Assembly (NCBI GenBank): GCA_035654135.1
Contig: DASRXN010000205.1
Span: 1-10,019 of the forward strand
Origin: Fen-999 sp035654135
Lineage (GTDB): Bacteria > Pseudomonadota > Gammaproteobacteria > Burkholderiales > Rhodocyclaceae
Direction of reading: 5' to 3'
Length of the DNA: 10,019 nucleotides
Positions 1-6,444 of the stretch are shown here, piece after piece. The notes beneath the pieces are model-generated. The model was not told the DNA's origin, ran no database searches, and saw only the letters and a program-made list of their open reading frames with translations. Each line of letters starts with the position of its first letter. Position 1 is the stretch's first letter. The position numbers were made by a program, and so were the translations under genes.

Positions 1-385
1 AGACCGTCACCCAGAGCTTGTCCTTGGGCAGCTTGAAGACGCCGGTGAGCAGTTCCCAGGCGTAGGTGATCGCGTCCTGCTTGAAGTAGTCGCCGAAGCT
101 GAAGTTGCCCAGCATCTCGAAGAAGGTATGGTGGCGCGCGGTGTAGCCGACGTTCTCGAGGTCGTTGTGCTTGCCACCGGCGCGCACGCACTTCTGCGAA
201 GTGGTGGCGCGACTGTAGGGCCGCTTGTCGAAACCGAGGAAGACGTCCTTGAACTGGTTCATGCCGGCGTTGGTGAACAGCAGCGTCGGGTCCTCGTGTG
301 GGACCAGGGAACTGGAGGCGACGATCTGGTGGCCTTTCGAGGCAAAGAAATCGAGGAAGGCCTGGCGAATTTCTGAACTTTTCAT
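1..385 (-). CDS. alaS: Alanine--tRNA ligase, N-terminal part (cut by window edge)
   Basis: Alanyl-tRNA synthetase charges tRNA-Ala with alanine in the cytoplasm. Translation from the ATG at 385-383 gives 128 residues starting MKSSEIRQAFLDFFASKGHQ. These match the start of the class II catalytic core of AlaRS. Motif 1 lies around residues 24-50 (SSLVPHEDPTLLFTNAGMNQ), and the motif 2 region lies around 59-102, including KCVRAGGKHNDLENVG and HHTFFEMLGNFSFGDYF. The known family is about 870 residues long, so roughly 85% of the gene, including the editing and C-Ala domains, lies left of the window. The start is supported by alignment with the E. coli protein from memory. No Shine-Dalgarno sequence precedes it. 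A TAAAAT element and a palindrome lie just upstream. The reading frame is intact in the visible part. Confidence 0.97.
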   Translation of the reverse strand, partial: MKSSEIRQAFLDFFASKGHQIVASSSLVPHEDPTLLFTNAGMNQFKDVFLGFDKRPYSRATTSQKCVRAGGKHNDLENVGYTARHHTFFEMLGNFSFGDYFKQDAITYAWELLTGVFKLPKDKLWVTV

Positions 386-402
386 GGCGAATGCCGGGGT
401 TG

Positions 403-421
403 GTGCAATGCACTGATTTTA
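403..421 (-). promoter_or_regulatory. Candidate alaS promoter -10 with palindrome at the start site
   Basis: On the minus strand TAAAAT (421-416) matches the sigma-70 -10 consensus at 5 of 6 positions and sits 30 bases before the alaS ATG. A perfect palindrome, GTGCA-A-TGCAC on the plus strand (403-413), follows it directly and covers the predicted transcription start near 409. No good -35 is seen; that position falls in the A/T flank of the upstream terminator. E. coli AlaRS is known to repress its own gene by binding a palindrome at the alaS transcription start, so this could be an analogous site. That link is inference. Confidence 0.35.
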
Positions 422-435
422 CGCGATCGGCCATG

Positions 436-462
436 AAAAAAGGCCCGCGGGGCGGGCCTTTT
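436..462 (-). terminator. Intrinsic terminator after the small exported protein gene
   Basis: A near-perfect hairpin has arms GGCCCGC (442-448) and GCGGGCC (452-458) around a 3-base loop, extended by four A-T pairs (438-441 with 459-462). Read on the minus strand, the stem runs into six T residues (441-436), the standard Rho-independent form. It lies 18 bases past the stop codon of the gene at 480-800 and upstream of alaS. The plus-strand T run is only four bases, so the main direction is minus. Confidence 0.9.
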
Positions 463-479
463 CGGGTCGGTGGTTGTGC

Positions 480-800
480 TTACCGGGCAACCTGGCGGTC
501 GTGCTTCTGGCGGTAGATGCGCTTGCTCTGGCGGTCCTGCGCGGCATGGATCTTGGCGCGCTCGCCCTTGGTGACGACGCCATCGGACTTGGCACGGGTT
601 TCCATGTTCTCGACGCGCTGCTGGCCGCGTTCGAGGCGGGCGGTTTCGCGGGCATTGAGTTGACCCGAGGCGACACCCTGATCGATGCGGCGCTCCTGGT
701 TGGCCTGGCGTTGGTCGATACCGGGCGTGGCGGCGGATTGGGCAAAGGCAGGTACAGCGGCGGCGGCGGCGACGGCGGCGACAAAATGGATGATTTTCAT
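480..800 (-). CDS. Small exported helical protein of unknown function
   Basis: This 106-residue protein is not one I can name. It starts MKIIHF and has a clear Sec signal peptide: a short basic start, an alanine/valine-rich core and a likely cut at AFA|QS near residue 20. The mature part of about 86 residues is rich in Arg, Gln, Glu and Ala and should be largely helical. It holds two related segments: SGQLNARETARLERGQQR and DGVVTKGERAKIHAAQDR share Gly, Glu, Ala, Gln and Arg at matching positions. The end is very basic (RQKHDRQVAR). The start is fixed by an AGGAGG ribosome site six bases upstream (806-811); the same frame stays open further upstream but lacks signals. Its own terminator follows. 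The likely location is the periplasm. A stress or metal-related role is only a guess. Confidence 0.85.
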   Translation of the reverse strand: MKIIHFVAAVAAAAAVPAFAQSAATPGIDQRQANQERRIDQGVASGQLNARETARLERGQQRVENMETRAKSDGVVTKGERAKIHAAQDRQSKRIYRQKHDRQVAR

Positions 801-843
801 CTTCTTCCTCCTGGCGGTTGTATGGGACGGCCCCATGGCAAAG

Positions 844-871
844 ATAACGCTCCAGCGGATTTCCCGGCGAC
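844..871 (-). promoter_or_regulatory. Possible ECF-type promoter for the small exported protein
   Basis: In the 101-base gap 801-901 no sigma-70 hexamer pair is evident. On the minus strand GTCGCC (871-866) and CGTTAT (849-844) are separated by 16 bases, which resembles the spacing and the CGT-type -10 of some ECF sigma promoters. The resemblance is from memory and weak. The alternative is read-through from ugpBQ, since I see no terminator after ugpQ. Confidence 0.2.
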
Positions 872-901
872 AGCCCAACTGTAAGTCTTTGTGAGCGGCG
901 C

Positions 902-1603
902 TTACTTTTGGCCAGTCTGCCACAAGTCGGGGCGATCCGTGAAGACGGCCGAGACGCCGTTGGCCAGCAGACGCTCCGCCTCCTGGCGATCATTCACCGT
1001 ATAGCAGGCGAGGATCAAACCGGCAGCGCGAATCCCGGCAATTGCATCGGCAGTAATACAAGCGGCGTTCGCATGCACCGCCATCGCACCGGTGTCCCGC
1101 ACTTGCCGCCGCCAATCGGCGGGAAGTTCCCCAACAAGCAGCGCATAGGCGTGCCGCGACGGCTGACTCCTGGCTGCCATCAGCGCAGTAGTTGAAAAGG
1201 AGGAGATCACGCCGTGGCCGTTCCATTCGGTGGCCAGCATCCTGCCAACGATCTCGCCGAGCCGCTCGTCGTCACCACCGGCGCTCGCCTTCAGCTCGAC
1301 GTTCGCCCACAAGCCTAGTTCGGCACAGCGCGTCAGTGCCTCGGTCAGCAGCGGCACCGGCTCGTTGCCCACACGCATCCGGCGCAGCTCGGCCAAAGTC
1401 AGTCGTGACACCGCGCCGCTGCCGTTGGTGGTGCGATCGACGGTATCGTCGTGCATCAGCACCGGCACGCCGTCGGCCGACAGCATGGTATCGAACTCGA
1501 CGCCGCGACAACCGATACGGGCAGCAGCGACCAGCCCGGCCAGGGTATTCTCCGGCGCCAGAACACCGCCGCAACGGTGGGCGATGATGCGCGGGTAGAT
1601 CAA
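902..1603 (-). CDS. ugpQ: Glycerophosphodiester phosphodiesterase, UgpQ-like (TTG start)
   Basis: The enzyme hydrolyses glycerophosphodiesters to glycerol-3-phosphate and an alcohol, probably in the cytoplasm because no signal peptide is seen. The 233-residue product carries the GDPD TIM-barrel motifs: the catalytic HR pair at 9-10, APENT at 17-20, the metal ligands of EFD at 37-39, the catalytic HDD at 51-53 with DRTTNGSG after it, VELK at 102-105, SSFS at 134-137, YTVND at 201-205, and a C-terminal FTDRPD. The start YPRIIAHR matches E. coli UgpQ (YPRIVAHR). No ATG lies nearby in frame, and the next Met is residue 40, after the catalytic HR. The TTG at 1603-1601 is therefore the best start. 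It overlaps the ugpB stop codon by 4 bases, suggesting coupled translation. The usual HRGG is HRCGG here, so Cys11 replaces a glycine. The open frame that continues upstream to 2371 is a shadow inside ugpB. Confidence 0.88.
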   Translation of the reverse strand: MIYPRIIAHRCGGVLAPENTLAGLVAAARIGCRGVEFDTMLSADGVPVLMHDDTVDRTTNGSGAVSRLTLAELRRMRVGNEPVPLLTEALTRCAELGLWANVELKASAGGDDERLGEIVGRMLATEWNGHGVISSFSTTALMAARSQPSRHAYALLVGELPADWRRQVRDTGAMAVHANAACITADAIAGIRAAGLILACYTVNDRQEAERLLANGVSAVFTDRPDLWQTGQK

Positions 1604-2835
1604 TTGACCGGTAGCGCGTTGGCCCGTTGCATCGCCGTATCGAGGGCCTGCTTGGCCGGCTTGGTGTTCTTCCAGACGAATTCGACTTCCTCGTTCAGGA
1701 TCGCCCGTACGCGGCTGCGGCTGCCGCCGGAACGGGCGCGGGCATCGGCCTGCTTGGGCATGGACAGTCGCTTCCGGGCCGCCTCGACGATGGCGGGAGA
1801 AACGCCCGCTGCCGCGAGGGCGTCGAGCGCCGACGATGTCATGGGCAGGAAGCCGGTGGCCCGCACCCAATCGCGCTGCACCTCCGACCGCATGAGGAAG
1901 TCGATGAAGCGCGCCGCCACCTTGTATTCGTCCTTTTTCTTGCCCGGCAGGGTCCATAGTGCCGCGCCGTCGGGCAAGACGTTGGCCGGACGCACCCCGA
2001 AGACATCCTCGTAGTAGGGCAATTCGGCGACGCCGACCGGGAAGCGCTGGTCGCGCTTCAACTCGGAATGGAGGCTGGACTCCCCCGTCAGCATGGCGCA
2101 TTCGCCGGACAGGAACTTGGCATCGCCTTCCTGGCCCGGCCCGAAGTAATGAAAATAGAAACTCTTCTGCCAACTGGCGAGCAAGGCCAGATGCTTGACC
2201 TGCATGAGGTTGTTGAAGGCGAAGCGGTCGCCACGACCGCTCTTCACCACCACCGGCTCGTTGTGCTGGGAGGACATGTTCTCCAGATGCACCCAGGCGA
2301 AGCGCGAGCTTGTCAGCGGGCACCTGTAGCCGGCGTCGTAGAGCTTGCCGGCGGCCTGCTGCGTCTCCCACCAGGTTTTCGGCGGCACCTCGGGATTGAG
2401 CCCCGCCTTGACGAACGCGTCCTTGTTGTAGAACAGCACCGGCAGCGCCAGGGCCATCGGCAGGGCCTGGGGTCGTCCGCGCAGATCGTCCACGGCATCG
2501 GCGACCTGTGGCAGCAGACGGCCGGCGTCGAACGGCTGGTTGGCCGCCTTCATGACATCCATCAGCGGCAGGAAGCGTGGCCGCGAATCGAAGAAGAGCC
2601 GGGCATCGTCATCGTCGAGCAGGGCCAGATGCGGTAACTGGCGCAAATCCGTCACGCCCGACAGCTCCTGCAAGGAGATCTTCGCCCGGCCCTTCTGTTC
2701 GTCGTTGAAGCGCAGCACCAGAGTCGACAAGGCTTCGAGCGCAGCGCCGTGCAAGGCGTGGCGCAAGACGATCTCCTGCGCCACCGCGGCTTCGGTAGCT
2801 ACCACCATCAGCAAGGCAATCAACAGTTTTCGCAT
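1600..2835 (-). CDS. ugpB: UgpB-like periplasmic solute-binding protein (ABC transporter)
   Basis: This is a periplasmic binding protein of the family that delivers sn-glycerol-3-phosphate or its diesters to an ABC importer. The 411-residue protein begins MRKLLIALLMVV, with a signal peptide likely cut at AVA|QE near residue 20 and no lipobox. Segments resembling E. coli UgpB (438 residues), recalled from memory, include VLFYNKDAFVKAGLNPEVPP with KTW, WVHLEN, QVKHLALL, GECAMLTGESS, GAALWTLPGKKKDEY, AARFIDFL, TGFLPMT, and near the end an Arg before AILNEEVEFVW, then KQALDTAMQRAN. In the N-terminal lobe several positions I recall as ligand contacts differ (see findings), so the substrate may not be glycerol-3-phosphate. 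An earlier ATG at 2955 gives no signal peptide and was rejected. ugpQ follows with a 4-base overlap. No ugpA, ugpE or ugpC is present in the window. The family call is sure; the exact ligand is not. Confidence 0.85.
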   Translation of the reverse strand: MRKLLIALLMVVATEAAVAQEIVLRHALHGAALEALSTLVLRFNDEQKGRAKISLQELSGVTDLRQLPHLALLDDDDARLFFDSRPRFLPLMDVMKAANQPFDAGRLLPQVADAVDDLRGRPQALPMALALPVLFYNKDAFVKAGLNPEVPPKTWWETQQAAGKLYDAGYRCPLTSSRFAWVHLENMSSQHNEPVVVKSGRGDRFAFNNLMQVKHLALLASWQKSFYFHYFGPGQEGDAKFLSGECAMLTGESSLHSELKRDQRFPVGVAELPYYEDVFGVRPANVLPDGAALWTLPGKKKDEYKVAARFIDFLMRSEVQRDWVRATGFLPMTSSALDALAAAGVSPAIVEAARKRLSMPKQADARARSGGSRSRVRAILNEEVEFVWKNTKPAKQALDTAMQRANALPVN

Positions 2836-2859
2836 TGGCTGGACCCGATCGGATATGTA

Positions 2860-2879
2860 CCGGTTGGCAGTGTAACCGG
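2860..2879 (-). promoter_or_regulatory. Possible ugpB promoter -10 inside an inverted repeat
   Basis: The 164-base divergent gap between ugpB and the lipoprotein gene holds CCGGTT (2860-2865) and AACCGG (2874-2879), a perfect 6-base inverted repeat with an 8-base spacer. On the minus strand TACACT (2874-2869) inside it could serve as the -10 for ugpB, giving a leader of about 25-30 bases. No good -35 is visible. A repeat placed here could be an operator for a dimeric regulator. No PhoB-like box was recognised. Confidence 0.25.
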
Positions 2880-2961
2880 CCCCGATTGGTCCCGGCATCG
2901 TCTCCGCCGCCCGACAGGCGCCCGACTGAAATCGACTCTCAATCTCCGGCGGCAAATGCCG

Positions 2962-2983
2962 TAGAATCCGGGGCGTACGCCCC
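2962..2983 (+). promoter_or_regulatory. Lipoprotein gene promoter -10 with a 14-base palindrome
   Basis: TAGAAT (2962-2967) matches the -10 consensus at 5 of 6 positions and lies 32 bases before the ATG at 3000. A perfect 14-base palindrome, GGGGCGTACGCCCC (2970-2983), starts two bases later and covers the expected transcription start near 2974. It could be an operator or, in RNA, a 5-bp hairpin with a GTAC loop at the 5' end. The -35 region is poor. The same GTAGAATCCG string recurs upstream of rhlE. Confidence 0.4.
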
Positions 2984-2999
2984 TAGGCGAAAGGTTTTC

Positions 3000-3431
3000 A
3001 TGCGTTGCCGTCACCTGCATCCTTTCCTTGTCCTGTCGCTCGTTGCCGTTCTTGGCGGCTGCGAACTGCTTGGCCAGGAAGATCCGGCCAAGCTCGCCGC
3101 GGCCAAGGAGGCCGATGGCAAGGCTATCGGCGGCGCCTGCCGTCATTCCGGCCGCGCCTTGGAAGATTGCTACGTGATGAATCCCAAAGCCATGAAGTCG
3201 GCGATCTATACCGGCTGGCGCGACATGGACGGCTACATGCGGGAGAACAACATCAATGCCGTCATGCCGGATCTGGTCGATGCGCCCGCCGGCGGCAAGG
3301 GCGAGGGCGCTGCGGCAACTGCCAGGAATCCGGAATCCGACAAGAAGCCGGCCGATGCCAATAAGAGTGGCGTAAAGCACAGCGCCGCGCAGATTGCGCC
3401 GCAAGCCGCGAAGCCACGCCGGTTCACCTGA
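3000..3431 (+). CDS. Small lipoprotein of unknown function
   Basis: The product is a 143-residue predicted lipoprotein that I cannot assign to a named family. From the ATG at 3000 there is a hydrophobic signal sequence ending in the lipobox LGGC (residues 18-21), so Cys21 should be lipidated. Glu at position +2 favours the outer membrane. The compact part (about 39-92) contains Cys47 and Cys57 (ACRHSGRALEDCY) and an aromatic, helical stretch (YTGWRDMDGYMRENN). The two cysteines could form a disulfide in the periplasm. The last 50 residues are low-complexity Ala, Lys, Pro and Gly, probably disordered. The ribosome site is weak (AAAGG at 2990-2994). The frame is open further upstream to 2835, but the lipobox decides the start. 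It is divergent from ugpB and 156 bases upstream of rhlE on the same strand. I infer no link to rhlE. Confidence 0.85.
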   Translation: MRCRHLHPFLVLSLVAVLGGCELLGQEDPAKLAAAKEADGKAIGGACRHSGRALEDCYVMNPKAMKSAIYTGWRDMDGYMRENNINAVMPDLVDAPAGGKGEGAAATARNPESDKKPADANKSGVKHSAAQIAPQAAKPRRFT

Positions 3432-3457
3432 GGCAAGCGTTCGTGAGGCCGTTCCGG

Positions 3458-3463
3458 TAGAAT
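3458..3463 (+). promoter_or_regulatory. Candidate rhlE promoter -10
   Basis: TAGAAT lies within GTAGAATCCG, a 10-base string shared with the lipoprotein promoter at 2961-2970. A start near 3470 would give rhlE a 5' leader of about 118 bases. No convincing -35 is seen, and read-through from the lipoprotein gene is possible because no intrinsic terminator separates them. Confidence 0.35.
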
Positions 3464-3471
3464 CCGTCGTT

Positions 3472-3566
3472 GCGCCCTGCCGGTTGGCGCGCTTTCCAGG
3501 CTGTTCAGACCAGCGTCAGCCCTGCATCCACCACCACAATCGCCTGAACCGGTACCCCGCAAGGGG
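3472..3566 (+). promoter_or_regulatory. Hairpin-rich 5' leader of rhlE
   Basis: Three short stems can be drawn between the candidate promoter and the ribosome site: GCGCC/GGCGC (3472-3476 with 3486-3490), GGCTG/CAGCC (3499-3503 with 3517-3521) and CCCC/GGGG (3555-3558 with 3563-3566). The last closes a GCAA loop of the stable GNRA type. The ribosome site AGGAGA (3578-3583) lies 12 bases after it, five bases before the ATG. None of the stems has a T run, so they are not intrinsic terminators. A regulatory role is inference. Confidence 0.3.
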
Positions 3567-3587
3567 CAGGTCGACTCAGGAGATTTC

Positions 3588-5015
3588 ATGTCTTTCGATG
3601 ACCTCGGGCTACTGCCCGAACTGCTGCGCGCCGTCAGGGATTCCGGCTACACCGAACCCACCCCCATCCAGTCGCAAGCCATTCCCGTCATCCTCGCCGG
3701 CAAGGATGTCATGGGCGGCGCCCAGACCGGCACCGGCAAGACGGCAGGCTTCACGCTGCCGCTGCTGCACCGCCTGGCACGCCACGCCAACACCAGTTCG
3801 TCGCCAGCGCGGCACCCGATTCGCGCCTTGATCCTCTGCCCGACGCGCGAGCTGGCGATGCAGGTCCATGACAGCGTCAAGACCTACAGCAAGCACCTGG
3901 CGCTGCGTTCCACCTGCATCTACGGTGGCGTGGACATGAAGCCGCAGGTTGCCGAGATGAAGGAAGGCCGCGAGATCGTCGTCGCCACGCCGGGCCGCCT
4001 GCTTGATCACGTGCAGCAAAAAACCGTCAGCTTCAACTTCGTCGAGTTCCTGGTGCTGGACGAGGCCGACCGCATGCTCGACATGGGCTTCATCCCCGAC
4101 ATCAAGCGCATCCTCGCCATGCTGCCGAAGGAGCGCCAGAGCCTCTTGTTCTCGGCCACCTTCTCCGACGAGATCAAGAAACTCGCCGACGCTATGCTGC
4201 GCGCGCCGCAGCTGATCGAAGTGGCACGACGCAACATGGTGTCGGAAACCATCACCCACCGCGTGCATCCGGTGGCTTCGGACCGCAAGCGCTACCTGCT
4301 GCTGCAAATGCTGCGCCAACAGGAACTGAGTCAGGTGCTGGTATTCGTCGGCACCAAGTTCGGCGCTTCGCGTCTCGCCCTCTGGCTGGAACGGCAGGGC
4401 GTCAATGCCGCCGCCATCCACGGCGACAAGAGCCAGCAGCAACGCACCGAAGCGCTTGAGGATTTCAAGAGCGGCAAGGCGCGCGTCCTGGTCGCTACCG
4501 ACGTCGCCGCGCGCGGGCTCGATATCGACGACCTGCCTCACGTCATCAATTACGAATTGCCGCACGTCGCCGAAGACTACATTCACCGCATCGGCCGCAC
4601 CGGCCGCGCCGGCAAGAGCGGCGATGCCACCTCGCTGGTGGCGCCCGAGGAAAAAATGCGCCTGGCCGATATCGAGAAGCTGACCAAGTTCAAGATCGAG
4701 CAGGTCATCGTGCCCGGCTTCGAACCAGGTTCATCCGGTCCCACCGCCGAGCCCGAGCGCGAAGAGCGCGGCGGCCGGGGCGGAAAAAGCCACGGCCATT
4801 CCCACCGCGAGCGCGAACGTCATGGCCCCAAGGCTTCCGTCCGCCTGCCGGTACCCGCCGCGCATGTACCGGTTGCCCCTGGTGGCTTCGACGCCAGCAA
4901 ACCCTACGAGCCGAAGGTCAGCGCTGGCGAGACGCCGGCCAAGACCGAGGCGGCGCCGAAAAGGCCACTACGGCCAGTCGCCGCCTTGCTCGGCGGCATC
5001 GGCAAGAAGGGCTGA
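3588..5015 (+). CDS. rhlE: DEAD-box ATP-dependent RNA helicase, RhlE group
   Basis: An ATP-dependent RNA helicase that remodels RNA structure, in known relatives during ribosome assembly, RNA decay and cold adaptation. The 475-residue protein holds all superfamily 2 motifs in order: Q motif GYTEPTPIQ (20-28), motif I AQTGTGKT (45-52), Ia PTRELA (85-90), Ib TPGR (134-137), II DEAD (158-161), III SAT (189-191), IV LVFVGTK (251-257), V ATDVAARGLDID (303-314) and VI HRIGRTGR (333-340). The core ends near residue 375. A tail of about 100 residues follows, first Glu/Arg/Gly/His-rich (GGRGGKSHGHSHRERERHG) and then Pro/Ala/Lys-rich; such basic tails usually bind RNA. A good AGGAGA site fixes the start. 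The gene converges on pntB with a 3-base gap. RhlE is preferred over DeaD, SrmB and DbpA because of the short core and the MSFDDLGL start, but subgroup assignment is by eye. Confidence 0.93.
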   Translation: MSFDDLGLLPELLRAVRDSGYTEPTPIQSQAIPVILAGKDVMGGAQTGTGKTAGFTLPLLHRLARHANTSSSPARHPIRALILCPTRELAMQVHDSVKTYSKHLALRSTCIYGGVDMKPQVAEMKEGREIVVATPGRLLDHVQQKTVSFNFVEFLVLDEADRMLDMGFIPDIKRILAMLPKERQSLLFSATFSDEIKKLADAMLRAPQLIEVARRNMVSETITHRVHPVASDRKRYLLLQMLRQQELSQVLVFVGTKFGASRLALWLERQGVNAAAIHGDKSQQQRTEALEDFKSGKARVLVATDVAARGLDIDDLPHVINYELPHVAEDYIHRIGRTGRAGKSGDATSLVAPEEKMRLADIEKLTKFKIEQVIVPGFEPGSSGPTAEPEREERGGRGGKSHGHSHRERERHGPKASVRLPVPAAHVPVAPGGFDASKPYEPKVSAGETPAKTEAAPKRPLRPVAALLGGIGKKG

Positions 5016-5018
5016 GCT

Positions 5019-6428
<1,410 letters not shown>

Positions 6429-6444
6429 GGAGTCTGCTCTCTTG

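Noticed and set aside
801..923. In-frame upstream extension of the small exported protein
   Set aside because: It would bury the signal peptide and run into ugpQ; the AGGAGG site supports the ATG at 800.
1604..2371. Long minus-strand open frame continuing upstream of ugpQ (frame open from 902 to 2371)
   Set aside because: The upstream part lies inside ugpB in another frame and gives Arg/Gly-rich low-information protein; the GDPD homology begins exactly at the TTG at 1603.
2835..2999. In-frame upstream extension of the lipoprotein gene
   Set aside because: It would place the lipobox at residue 76 and cover the promoter region.
2836..2999. PhoB box controlling ugpBQ
   Set aside because: I found no pair of CTGTCAT-like direct repeats in the gap.
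3472..3490. Hairpin after the lipoprotein gene as an intrinsic terminator
   Set aside because: The stem is only 5 bp and no T run follows; better described as part of the rhlE leader.
3609..4586. 325-codon minus-strand open frame opposite rhlE
   Set aside because: It is a codon-bias shadow of the helicase gene, with no ribosome site and no recognisable domain.
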